This document shows positions 9,007-17,130 of a stretch of DNA of 64,000 nucleotides, in pieces. The notes below the pieces were generated by a model that ran no database searches, was not told the origin of the DNA, and worked only from the letters and a program-made list of their open reading frames with translations. This DNA is from Bordetella parapertussis (GTDB lineage Bacteria; Acidobacteriota; Terriglobia; Bryobacterales; Bryobacteraceae): the NCBI GenBank assembly GCA_943328975.2, contig CALQCC020000007.1, positions 62,001 through 126,000 of the forward strand, given 5' to 3'. Position numbers and translations under genes: made by a program. How positions within the stretch are numbered: the stretch's first letter is position 1; each line of letters starts with the position of its first letter.

Positions 9007-10500
9007 ATGAAACTCATTGGGCTTTTCTTGATTTCCGGCGCGGCGGTTTTCGCGCAGACGCCGTGCGCGCAGGGGACGTTCGCGGGCACGTGGAACGGTT
9101 GGGGCTCGAATACCAGCAACACGCGCTATCAGGCGGCCACTTCGATCACTCCTGCGAACGTTGCTCGGCTGGACGTGAAATGGTCGTTTGGGATTCCCGA
9201 CTCGAAGAGTGTTTTCGGACAGCCGTCTATCGTCAACGGACGCGTGTTCATCGGCGCGGATACCGGGCAGGTCTACGCGCTCGATGCAGCGACGGGCTGC
9301 GTGCACTGGTCGTATAAGGCCGATGCGGGCGTGCGCACGGCTGTGACGATCGCGAAGGTGAGCGACACGCGGACCGCGGCATTCTTCGGCGACGTGCGCG
9401 GTAAGGTTTACTCGGTGGACGCGGGGTCCGGACAAGAGTTGTGGAAGACACAGGTGGAATCGCATTCGTCCGCGAAGCTCACGGGAGCGCCGGTGTTCTT
9501 CGAGAATCGCTTGTATATCCCGGTGGCGTCGGGCGAAGAAGGAGGATCGGGTAACGCCACCTACGCGTGCTGCACGTTCCGAGGCAGCGTCGTCGCGCTT
9601 GCGGCAGCCAGCGGTCGGGAACTGTGGAAGACCTACGTGATCCCCGACGAACCGAAGCAGCGCGGCACCAAGGCGAACGGCGTGGCCATCATGGGTCCGT
9701 CAGGCGCGGGCATTTGGAGCGCACCCACCATCGACGCCAAGCGGCGCTCGATCTACGTGGCGACTGGTGACGCCTACAGCGCACCTGCAGCGGCCGCAAC
9801 GGACGCGATCGTCGCGATGGACCTCGACACCGGCGCGGTTAAGTGGATCGCGCAGGACACTGCCAACGACATCTGGAGCACCGTCTGCATGCGGCCGGGC
9901 AAGCCGGACGATTGCGGCCCCGATCACGACTTCGGGTCCCCCGCGATGCTGGTGACCGTGGATGGCCGCGACCTGCTCGTCGCCGGGCAGAAGAGCGGCA
10001 ACGTGTGGGCGCACGATCCGGATACGGGGAAGGTGGTGTGGCGCAGTCCTCTGGTCGCGAACACGACCGAGTTCGGCGGCAAGATCGTCTGGGGCGGCTC
10101 ATCGGACACGCAGCGCGCGTACTTCGGCCTGGGCTCCGGCGGCATCGGAGCAGTGCAATTGCGCGATGGTGAGAAGCAGTGGTTCACCAACCCGCCGCTG
10201 GCTAAGGGTATGGAGACGCACCCGGGCCATGAAGGTCCGGTCACCGCGATTCCTGGGTTGGTTTTTTCGGGCGCGTTCGACGGCGTGCTGCGCGCGCTTT
10301 CGGCGACCGACGGCAAGGTCGTGTGGGAATACAACACGGCGAAAGAGTTCACTACAGCTAATGGCGCCGCAGCTAAGGGCGGATCGCTGGGGGCGCCGGG
10401 ACCGGTGGTCGCGGGGGACATGCTGTTCGTGGCGTCGGGCTACGTCGGCGTCAAGGCCGGCGCGGGCGGGAATGTGCTACTGGCTTTCGGGCTGAAGTAG
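9007..10500 (+). CDS. Secreted PQQ-type quinoprotein, PVA-dehydrogenase-like
   Basis: A 497-residue exported beta-propeller with signal peptide (cleavage after VFA) and repeated W-motif blades (ALDAATGCVHWSY, SVDAGSGQELWKT, ALAAASGRELWKT, AMDLDTGAVKWIA). The layout resembles polyvinyl-alcohol-dehydrogenase-like enzymes: SGEE near 175, vicinal Cys188-Cys189 in ACCTFRGSVVAL, GAGIWSAPT near 233, and GPDHDFGSP near 304-312. It has no N-terminal cytochrome domain, unlike some PVA dehydrogenases, so it would need an external electron acceptor. It follows the YgiD-type gene after 3 bases. Confidence 0.87.
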   Translation: MKLIGLFLISGAAVFAQTPCAQGTFAGTWNGWGSNTSNTRYQAATSITPANVARLDVKWSFGIPDSKSVFGQPSIVNGRVFIGADTGQVYALDAATGCVHWSYKADAGVRTAVTIAKVSDTRTAAFFGDVRGKVYSVDAGSGQELWKTQVESHSSAKLTGAPVFFENRLYIPVASGEEGGSGNATYACCTFRGSVVALAAASGRELWKTYVIPDEPKQRGTKANGVAIMGPSGAGIWSAPTIDAKRRSIYVATGDAYSAPAAAATDAIVAMDLDTGAVKWIAQDTANDIWSTVCMRPGKPDDCGPDHDFGSPAMLVTVDGRDLLVAGQKSGNVWAHDPDTGKVVWRSPLVANTTEFGGKIVWGGSSDTQRAYFGLGSGGIGAVQLRDGEKQWFTNPPLAKGMETHPGHEGPVTAIPGLVFSGAFDGVLRALSATDGKVVWEYNTAKEFTTANGAAAKGGSLGAPGPVVAGDMLFVASGYVGVKAGAGGNVLLAFGLK

Positions 10501-10530
10501 CCGATTTTTGCAGCCGGGAGATAAAGGTTC

Positions 10531-10755
10531 ATGTTGCGGGATTCCTTGGGATCGAAGCTCAAACAGTCACCCGTTCACGCGAAACTCCTCCATGAATGTA
10601 GGGACGGCCACACTGCTGGCATCAAGCCTGGCGTTCTTGAGACCCATCTCGGCGACTACGGCATGCGCGACTATCTGAGGCAGCGCTACGACGTTTTGGA
10701 TTTGTCGGTCGAGGGTCTTTGTCCTGCGTGCTCACTCATTCCACGATCCGATTAA
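10531..10755 (+). CDS. Doubtful small open frame (74 residues)
   Basis: Starts with ATG after a GGGAGATAAAGG stretch that could serve as a ribosome site. The product is hydrophilic, with one Cys-x-x-Cys near the end (LCPACS), and matches no family I know. The stretch 10501-10779 otherwise contains nothing recognisable, so this may be a small gene, a gene remnant or chance. Confidence 0.25.
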   Translation: MLRDSLGSKLKQSPVHAKLLHECRDGHTAGIKPGVLETHLGDYGMRDYLRQRYDVLDLSVEGLCPACSLIPRSD

Positions 10756-10779
10756 CGTCATGACCAGAAAGCATCCGTC

Positions 10780-10923
10780 TTAGAACCAATCGCTGCGATA
10801 CGCGACCCACCAGCTCGCAAAAGTAATGGGAATGGTGGCCGCCAGCGCCCACCACATTGGCAGCACGAAATCGGCCAGTAGTCCCAACAGCGTAAACGTG
10901 AGCCAGAAGATTTTTCGTTCCAC
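10780..10923 (-). CDS. Small two-helix membrane protein (47 residues)
   Basis: A short open frame, GTG start to TAA, beginning 23 bases after the stop of the SpoU methyltransferase gene on the same strand. After a charged VERK start come two hydrophobic spans (about 5-20 and 21-38, the first containing LTFTLLGLLA, the second WWALAATIPITFASWW) and a short polar tail YRSDWF. The Trp-rich interfaces look like a real membrane protein. The ribosome site is weak (GAAGATA), so it may rely on coupling to the gene before it. No family recognised. Confidence 0.55.
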   Translation of the reverse strand: MERKIFWLTFTLLGLLADFVLPMWWALAATIPITFASWWVAYRSDWF

Positions 10924-10946
10924 TATCTTCAGTCTACGGGTATGGG

Positions 10947-11477
10947 CTAGCGCTGCAACGCCACGAACTTCCGCAGCAACTCGTAGAGGACAACCCCACC
11001 GGCCGTCGCCACATTCAACGAATGCTTCTGCCCGAGCATCGGGATGCGCACATGCGTGTCCGCGAGTTCCATCACCGGCTCGGTCAAGCCATCGACTTCG
11101 TGGCCGAACATCAGGCAGACAGGGAACCTAGGCGTCCAGTCGAACAAATCCACTGACCGGTCACTCGTCTCAATCGCCGCGATCTCGTAACCACGGGCGC
11201 GTAGTTCTTTCACGCGCGCGACGGTGTCCATGGTGTGATCCCAGCGGACGGTTTCCTCTGCACCTAGCGCCGTCTTCGAGATTTCCTTCTTAGGCGGGTA
11301 GCTGGTGTAGCCGCACAGATGCAGTGCCTCAACACCAGCGGCGTCTGCAGTTCGAAAGAAGGACCCGACGTTGTACATACTGCGGACGTTCTCCAGCAGC
11401 ACAGATACCGGCAGCGGACGGACAGCATCATATGCAGCCGCGTGGGCTGTCGCTCTATACGGAACTCGTTCGCTCAT
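10947..11477 (-). CDS. SpoU/TrmH-family RNA 2'-O-methyltransferase
   Basis: A 176-residue SPOUT methyltransferase. Motif 1 is NVGSFFRTADAAG (about 37-49), motif 2 FGHEVDGL and motif 3 IPMLGQKHSLNVATA near the C terminus, which together form the knotted SAM site. It is short, without the substrate-binding extension of TrmH or RlmB, so the RNA target (tRNA or rRNA) is undetermined. It lies 13 bases after the quinoprotein gene and is followed by a small membrane protein, suggesting one transcript. Confidence 0.92.
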   Translation of the reverse strand: MSERVPYRATAHAAAYDAVRPLPVSVLLENVRSMYNVGSFFRTADAAGVEALHLCGYTSYPPKKEISKTALGAEETVRWDHTMDTVARVKELRARGYEIAAIETSDRSVDLFDWTPRFPVCLMFGHEVDGLTEPVMELADTHVRIPMLGQKHSLNVATAGGVVLYELLRKFVALQR

Positions 11478-11490
11478 CTTCCCTTGTAGT

Positions 11491-13200
11491 TTAGGGGAGA
11501 GCGAACACGTAGAGGGCGTTGGCCCCCGCAGGCACCTTCAACTCCGGCACCTCGGCCGACAGTTCCGGCAGCTTGAGATTGTCGCCCGTCATCACCGCGA
11601 TGTACTGCTTGCCGCCCACCGCGTAGGTGATGGTGCTCACGGAAATATTACCGCCCAGGATCGACTCCCACAGCATCTTGCCGTTGTTGGCGTCGAAGGC
11701 GCGGAAGCGGCGGCTCATGTCGCCGTGGAAAATCAAGCCGCCGGCCGTAGCCAGCACGGCTCCGTTGCCCGGCGCGCGGCCGACGTCGAAGCGGAGAATC
11801 TCGCCGGTGGAAAGATTGATCTTGGCCATCCCGGTAAGTTCGTTGGGCTTGCCGCCCGGGCGCTGCACTACTTTCCAGCTCTCGCGGGCGGTTGCAGTCG
11901 CGGACGTCAGTTCGCGGCAGTTATCGATGTAAGACGTATAGAGCGAGTTCGTCACGGGCGAATACGCGGCGGGCCAGTAGCTCTTGGCGTTCCAGTAGCA
12001 AATCGTCTTCGTCTGTCCGGGGCCCGTCACCACGTTGTCCCAGTTGATGGTCGCCTTGCCCGTGTTCACGTCAATGTTGGAGATGGCGAAGGTCGGCGTA
12101 TCGAACGGGAACGGGGTGGCCCAGAGGAACTCGCCAGTGTTGCGGTCCAACACGGAAATGCCGCCGCCCTCGGCCACGGTCACGGTGACGTCGCGTTCCT
12201 CGCCACGCTTCACCTTGGAGCTGATCCACTTCACGGACTTCGGATCGGGATTGAATTTGATGTGCGCCAGGGTGCGCTCATTGGTGTGATCGAGGTCAGA
12301 GTCGTCGCCCGGCAGATGCTGGTAATACCACTTCAGCTTGCCTGTCTTGGGATCGATGGCCACGGTCGAGTTACTGTAGAGATCCGCAGGTGCCGTACGG
12401 GACACTCCGTCGGCGGTGCCGTGGCGGTCCGAGCGGCGGTCCGGCATGGGATTCGCGATGCCCCAGATCAACGTCTTACTCGCGACATCGTACGCGCCGG
12501 GGAGGCCCCAGGTGGACGCCAACCGCTTTTCGACGGGAGCACCGGCCCACGATTGGTCGCCGGGCTCGCCGGGTGCCGGGGTCGTGTAGAACTTCCAGAT
12601 TTCCTTGCCGGTCAGGGCGTCATGGGCGGAGATAAAGCAGCTGGAACGGTTGCCGGCGCAGGCGCCACCGGAAATCACCATTCCATCCGCAATGATCGCG
12701 CCCGACGTATTGCCGCGCGATTCTACTTTCGATTCCCAGCGCTGTTCTCCGGTGCGCGCGTCCAGGCCCACGACGAAGCTATCCGGCGCGGTGTAGGCGA
12801 TGATGTCGCCGAAGATCGCCAGTGTTTTGGCGCGGCCCTGCGCGGCCTGGTTCGCGGGAACCTTGCGCTTGTATTCCCAGAGGATGTCGCCGGTAGTGGC
12901 GTTCAGCGCCTGCACGATGGCTCCTGGAGCGATCACGTACATAACGCCGTCATGCACCAACGGGATGGTCTCAGTCTGCCCTGCTCCGATGCCTCGCGAC
13001 CAGGCCATGCGGAGTTGTCCGACGTTCGAGGTCGTAATCTGATTCAGCGGGCTGTAGCGCTGGTTGTCGTAGGTGCGGCTGAACATCAGCCAGTCATTCG
13101 GACTCGGGTTTTCCAGCATCTGCTGGGTGACAGGCTTGAAATTCTGCACCTGTGCAACACCAATCGCGGCGAAAAAGACAAACAGACCAGTTCGGGTCAT
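11491..13200 (-). CDS. Secreted quinoprotein alcohol-dehydrogenase homologue with a missing metal ligand
   Basis: A 569-residue exported eight-bladed propeller of the methanol/ethanol dehydrogenase type. The ATG at 13200 sits 6 bases after a perfect GGAGGT. By alignment to canonical quinoproteins, N250 (GIANP) and D302/D304 (SDLDHTNE) are kept, but the metal-ligand Glu of the SGGE motif is replaced by Ala (SGGA180), followed by an unusual two-Cys insert (CAGNRSSC). This resembles the acidobacterial 'empty quinoprotein' type (my recollection of the family), which may no longer bind PQQ normally. Divergent from a monohaem cytochrome 147 bases away. Confidence 0.85.
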   Translation of the reverse strand: MTRTGLFVFFAAIGVAQVQNFKPVTQQMLENPSPNDWLMFSRTYDNQRYSPLNQITTSNVGQLRMAWSRGIGAGQTETIPLVHDGVMYVIAPGAIVQALNATTGDILWEYKRKVPANQAAQGRAKTLAIFGDIIAYTAPDSFVVGLDARTGEQRWESKVESRGNTSGAIIADGMVISGGACAGNRSSCFISAHDALTGKEIWKFYTTPAPGEPGDQSWAGAPVEKRLASTWGLPGAYDVASKTLIWGIANPMPDRRSDRHGTADGVSRTAPADLYSNSTVAIDPKTGKLKWYYQHLPGDDSDLDHTNERTLAHIKFNPDPKSVKWISSKVKRGEERDVTVTVAEGGGISVLDRNTGEFLWATPFPFDTPTFAISNIDVNTGKATINWDNVVTGPGQTKTICYWNAKSYWPAAYSPVTNSLYTSYIDNCRELTSATATARESWKVVQRPGGKPNELTGMAKINLSTGEILRFDVGRAPGNGAVLATAGGLIFHGDMSRRFRAFDANNGKMLWESILGGNISVSTITYAVGGKQYIAVMTGDNLKLPELSAEVPELKVPAGANALYVFALP

Positions 13201-13347
13201 GCGCGGACCTCCAACATTAGAGAGTGCCTTAAGTCGCGCCCTGGCGCAAGGCCCAATCATATTTGAGCCTTTTCACCCAGCCTCCGGCGTAACCACAGGC
13301 AGGGAGGACAGCTAAAGTGGCATTCTACTTGCTACATTTAAATTGTT

Positions 13348-14625
13348 ATGACTTGGCGAACAAAATGGTTGGCAGGGTTGGGTGGAACAGTATTGCTAGC
13401 AGCCGCGACCGCGGCATGGGGGCAACACGACGTAACCAACGCCGAAAACTCCATCATCCCTTCCGACCATCCCGCCATCAACTACCTGGAGGCTCCCACG
13501 ACTGATCCAGGGGAACTCCTGAATCGCAAGCTGGCTAAGGGCGAAGTGAAGCTCAAGTGGGACGAGGAGAAGGGTTACTTGCCCGCACTTCTGGCTGCGC
13601 TCGACGTAAACCAGGATTCGCAGGTGTTGGTGTTTTCCAAGACCAGCTTCCAGGCCGTGCGGATTTCCCCGCGGGCCCCGCGAGCGATCTACTTTAACGA
13701 CAACACCACCGTCGGCCATGTTCAGGGTAGCGATGTGCTGGAGTTGGCCACGCTGGACCCCAAGGAAGGCTTCGTCTTCTACACCTTTGAGGACAAGAAG
13801 ACCGACCAGCCGGTGTTCGATCGTCGCGATGTCTGCCTGTCCTGCCATCACGGACCGGCCACGGCGGGCGTCCCCGGCATCATGGTCGCCTCGGTGTACC
13901 CCGATTCGTCGGGTATGCCCTTTGCGCGGCTCGGAATGCCTGCGACGGACCATCGCACTCGCTTTCAAGATCGCTGGGGCGGTTGGTACGTAACCGGAAC
14001 ACACGGCGGCCAGCAGCACCGCGGCAATGCAGTCGCACGGGATCGCTACGCTCCCGACATTCTGGACCTGCACGATACGCAGAACATCACCGACCTGTCC
14101 AAGAAGTTCGACACTTCGCAATACCTGCAGCCGACCAGCGACATCGTGGCGTTGTTGACGCTGGAACATCAGACGCGCATGACCAACCTGCTTACGCGCA
14201 TCGGCTGGCGCTCGCGGATTGGCGAAGACGTCACGGCGGATATCGACGCCACAGCCACCTACATGTTGTTCGGCGACGAAGCGCCGCTGCTGGATACGGT
14301 GAAGGGCGCGTCCACTTTCCAAGAGACGTTCCCGAAGCGCGGTCCGCGCGATCCGCAAGGACGCAGCCTGCGCGACTTTGACCTGAAGACGAGGATCTTC
14401 CGTTACCCGTTGAGCTACATGATCTACAGCGACGTCTTCGAGAACTTGCCCGCCAGCGTTCGCGATCGCTTGTATGCGCGATTACTGGAGACACTCACCG
14501 CCAAGGACCTGGGTCCGAAGTTCGCAAGACTGACTCCGGATGTTCGGCGAGCGATCCTGCAAATTGTCGCGGCGACAAAGCCGGGAGTTCCGCAAGCTTG
14601 GAAGACTGCGGCAGCGTCCTTCTAG
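13348..14625 (+). CDS. Secreted monohaem c-type cytochrome-like protein
   Basis: A 425-residue protein with signal peptide (cleavage after AAWG) and a single c-haem motif CLSCH at 163-167. No PSD1 or DUF1592 domain is seen; the rest is a mixed alpha/beta sequence I do not recognise (GFVFYTFE before the haem, RGPRDPQGRSLRDFDLKTR later). It is divergent from the quinoprotein, so it may be a redox partner; that is inference. Its stop codon abuts the stop of the next convergent gene with no gap. Confidence 0.75.
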   Translation: MTWRTKWLAGLGGTVLLAAATAAWGQHDVTNAENSIIPSDHPAINYLEAPTTDPGELLNRKLAKGEVKLKWDEEKGYLPALLAALDVNQDSQVLVFSKTSFQAVRISPRAPRAIYFNDNTTVGHVQGSDVLELATLDPKEGFVFYTFEDKKTDQPVFDRRDVCLSCHHGPATAGVPGIMVASVYPDSSGMPFARLGMPATDHRTRFQDRWGGWYVTGTHGGQQHRGNAVARDRYAPDILDLHDTQNITDLSKKFDTSQYLQPTSDIVALLTLEHQTRMTNLLTRIGWRSRIGEDVTADIDATATYMLFGDEAPLLDTVKGASTFQETFPKRGPRDPQGRSLRDFDLKTRIFRYPLSYMIYSDVFENLPASVRDRLYARLLETLTAKDLGPKFARLTPDVRRAILQIVAATKPGVPQAWKTAAASF

Positions 14626-15174
14626 CTACTTCTTGATGTAAACGTGCAGGGCGGTTGGCTCGATCACCGCGTGGTCAATATTGTGGCCCATCTCGAACGG
14701 CTGGTCGATCTGGGTCTCTTCATAGACGCGAGAGAGTACTAGCTTCGCAGCCAGGTTCAACAAGATCCCGCTCAGCGGCACGCCGGAAATCTCGACCGAC
14801 TTCAGGTGCACGGTAACTTTCCCTGCGGACGTATCCGGCTGTACCGCGAGTTTTACTTTGCGCTCACCTTCCAGCATGCGCGCGAACAAACCGCCTTCGG
14901 CGCCCGCGAGCTTCTGGAAATCAGCCAACGCGTCAAACGAGGCCGTACCCTCGCCCAAGTCGAGCTTCGGCTCGCGCAGCCCGACCCCGGGCTCTTCGGC
15001 CAATTCGGCGCGGATCCAAGCATTCAGTTCCACCGACGTAATCACGATCACCGAGCCCGGCGCCGCTTTGTCGTCCTCAATCAGCGCCAGCTTCGCCCGA
15101 GCGCTCTCCGCTGCAGCATCCGCCGCAGTCAACAGGGGAGCCAGCAGAATAAGCAAGAACAGCCAGCGCTGCAT
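14626..15174 (-). CDS. Secreted protein of unknown function
   Basis: From the ATG at 15174 this is a 182-residue exported protein (MQRWLFLLILLAPLLTAADA signal). The mature part is an alpha/beta domain containing SVIVITSVELNAWI and a beta-strand-rich C terminus ending in a short Lys tail. I do not recognise the family; the pattern is like lipid-binding or LEA/SRPBCC-unrelated export proteins. It starts 4 bases after the GlcG-like gene's stop, with an AAGGGG ribosome site inside that gene's end, so they are co-transcribed. Confidence 0.7.
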   Translation of the reverse strand: MQRWLFLLILLAPLLTAADAAAESARAKLALIEDDKAAPGSVIVITSVELNAWIRAELAEEPGVGLREPKLDLGEGTASFDALADFQKLAGAEGGLFARMLEGERKVKLAVQPDTSAGKVTVHLKSVEISGVPLSGILLNLAAKLVLSRVYEETQIDQPFEMGHNIDHAVIEPTALHVYIKK

Positions 15175-15178
15175 GGAT

Positions 15179-15598
15179 CTACCCCTTCGCAATTCGCGCC
15201 AGTTCCTCGGCACCGGCCTTAGCGACTTGACCGTCTTGAGGCGAGGTCACACCGCTGACGCCGATGGCTCCGATGACTTGGCCGTCGGCTTCCAGCAACA
15301 CGCCACCTTCGACAGGCACCACACCTACTAGCTTCATCATGACGGTACGTCCACCGGCGACGATATCTTCCAGAGCCTTGGTGTTCCGCTTGAACATCAT
15401 TGCGCCCTTAGCTTTTTGGATGGAGACATCCACACTCGCGAGTTGCGTATTATCCATGCGCTGCAGGAACAGCAGGTGTCCGCCATCGTCCACGATGGCC
15501 ATCACGACATTCCAGTTGTTCTTCACAGCTTCCTGCTCCGCAGCGGCCGCGATTTGTTTCGCGGCGGCGAGAGTCAGGGTCTTCTTTGTACCTAGCAT
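15179..15598 (-). CDS. GlcG/HbpS-family (DUF336) protein
   Basis: A 139-residue protein of the GlcG/HbpS family, small alpha/beta proteins that in some bacteria bind haem or cobalamin. Seen: the helix LAAAKQIAAAAEQEA, AIVDDGGHLLFLQRMD (about 34-49), and GGVLLEADGQVIGAIGVSG (about 98-116), the family hallmarks. No signal peptide, unlike HbpS. The start sits close to AAAGGG. It is first in a pair with the secreted 182-residue protein. Confidence 0.88.
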   Translation of the reverse strand: MLGTKKTLTLAAAKQIAAAAEQEAVKNNWNVVMAIVDDGGHLLFLQRMDNTQLASVDVSIQKAKGAMMFKRNTKALEDIVAGGRTVMMKLVGVVPVEGGVLLEADGQVIGAIGVSGVTSPQDGQVAKAGAEELARIAKG

Positions 15599-15615
15599 CC
15601 CTTTAGGATGACAGT

Positions 15616-17121
15616 TTATTGAACCGGTTTGGGAGAGGAATCCGCCGCCGCGTTGACTTGACCCGTCTTGCCGCCGAGTTTCGCAAGCAAGGCGACCGTG
15701 GCTTCCTGCGGAGCACGTACGCCGCCCAAGGTTCCACCGACGCCATTGGCGATGTCCAGAGGCGTCCGATTCTGTTTGTCCAGGGCGTTCACATTGGCTC
15801 CCAGGTCCACCAGCGCCTGGACGACAGGGTTCGCGCCCCGTCCGGCCGCGCTGTGCAGTGCCGTCTCGCCGGTGGGTGCGGCATAGTTCACATTCATCCC
15901 CAGCCCGGCGAGGAACTTGATCGCCTCCACCGAGGCGTTCTCCGGAGCCCGAGTCTTGCCATCGCGCCAACCAGCGCCCGCAGCGATCATCAGCGCGTTG
16001 ACGCCACCCTGAGTGGAGAGCTTTGCGTCGGCTTTGTTTTCGAGCAGGAACTTCATCACTTCCAAGTCCCCGCCCCGGGCTGCGCGCAGGAACGGGGTTG
16101 CACCCGCACCCAGCGTGCCGTCGGCTCCGTCCAATACCGCACGCGCTTGGATGGACTTCAGCAGCGTGGCATTGGTATTCGCTCCCTTGGCAACTAACAG
16201 TTTGATCAGGCTCATGGGAGTATGAACGTCATCCACTTTGGGGGAAGGACGATTGGTCACGTCCATGTTCTTCATGTCGATGGCCGCGTAGAGCGCCGTG
16301 CGCCCGCGGCTGTCGGAATAATTCACATCCGCGCCGCGGTCAATGAGGTACCCGGCGACGTCGTAGTGAAGGTTGATGATCGACATTACGATGGCGGACG
16401 TGCCATCGGGGTCGGCCATGTTGACGTCGGCTCCTGCTTCGACCAGCGTCTTGACTACGGGCAAGCTGCCCTGGCGAGCCGCGAATAACAGCGGCGTAAA
16501 TCCACCGCGCGGGAAATTCATGCCGACGCTGCCGGCTTTCGGACGAAACGAAGTATAGTCGAACACTTTAGAGTGAGCATCCACCAGCGCTCCGTTGGCG
16601 ATGAGCAACTTCACCACGTCGGCGTGGCCTTCCGCGGCCGCCCACATGAGCGGCGTCTGCCCGCGCCATTCTTCGGCTACGTTGATCTGCGCGCCGTGAT
16701 CGAGCAGGGCCTTTACCGCCGCCGGATTCCCGGTGCGCGAGGCCGTCATGAGCGGAGTCTCACCTTCGGCGTGTGGAGCATTCGCGTCCGCCCCGGCCTT
16801 AAGCAGCATGTCGACCACTTCGGCATTACCGTTCTCGCAGGCTTCGGCGAGCGGCGTGATGCCGTAGCGGTTCGCCGTCTTTGCATTCGCTCCGGCGCCG
16901 AGCAGGGCCTTGACGGTAGCTACGTCGTCGAAGTGCGCGGCCCAGTGGAGCGCAGTGGAGCCGTCCACTTGCGGACTGTTCACGTCGGCCTTCTGGGCAA
17001 TCAACGCGCGTACACCGGCGAAATCTTCCCGAGCCGCTGCGTCCGCCACCGCGGTATTGCTCAACGTGGCCGCAAACGAAAGGGCAGAGCCCAGCACCGC
17101 TAAACAAAGAACGTTGCGCAT
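15616..17121 (-). CDS. Secreted ankyrin-repeat protein
   Basis: A 501-residue exported protein (signal peptide cleaved near SFAA) made of about ten to twelve ankyrin repeats (pattern G-x-TPLHWAA-x-x-G-x-x-x-VVKxLLxAGA-x-x-N). The fold binds proteins; no enzyme domain is present. It is the last gene of an operon behind the DUF1592-type cytochrome and the DUF1552 protein, 9 bases after the latter, with GGAGG overlapping the upstream stop. This three-gene order is a recurring acidobacterial combination, so the ankyrin protein may scaffold the other two in the periplasm. Confidence 0.92.
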   Translation of the reverse strand: MRNVLCLAVLGSALSFAATLSNTAVADAAAREDFAGVRALIAQKADVNSPQVDGSTALHWAAHFDDVATVKALLGAGANAKTANRYGITPLAEACENGNAEVVDMLLKAGADANAPHAEGETPLMTASRTGNPAAVKALLDHGAQINVAEEWRGQTPLMWAAAEGHADVVKLLIANGALVDAHSKVFDYTSFRPKAGSVGMNFPRGGFTPLLFAARQGSLPVVKTLVEAGADVNMADPDGTSAIVMSIINLHYDVAGYLIDRGADVNYSDSRGRTALYAAIDMKNMDVTNRPSPKVDDVHTPMSLIKLLVAKGANTNATLLKSIQARAVLDGADGTLGAGATPFLRAARGGDLEVMKFLLENKADAKLSTQGGVNALMIAAGAGWRDGKTRAPENASVEAIKFLAGLGMNVNYAAPTGETALHSAAGRGANPVVQALVDLGANVNALDKQNRTPLDIANGVGGTLGGVRAPQEATVALLAKLGGKTGQVNAAADSSPKPVQ

Positions 17122-17130
17122 CGCAGCCTC

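Noticed and set aside
11371-13266. A 631-codon plus-strand frame
   Set aside because: It lies antisense to the quinoprotein gene, which has a signal peptide, ribosome site and family motifs; the opposing frame shows no domain and is a GC-rich shadow.
13396-14358. A 320-codon minus-strand frame
   Set aside because: Antisense to the monohaem cytochrome gene, which carries the haem motif and signal peptide.
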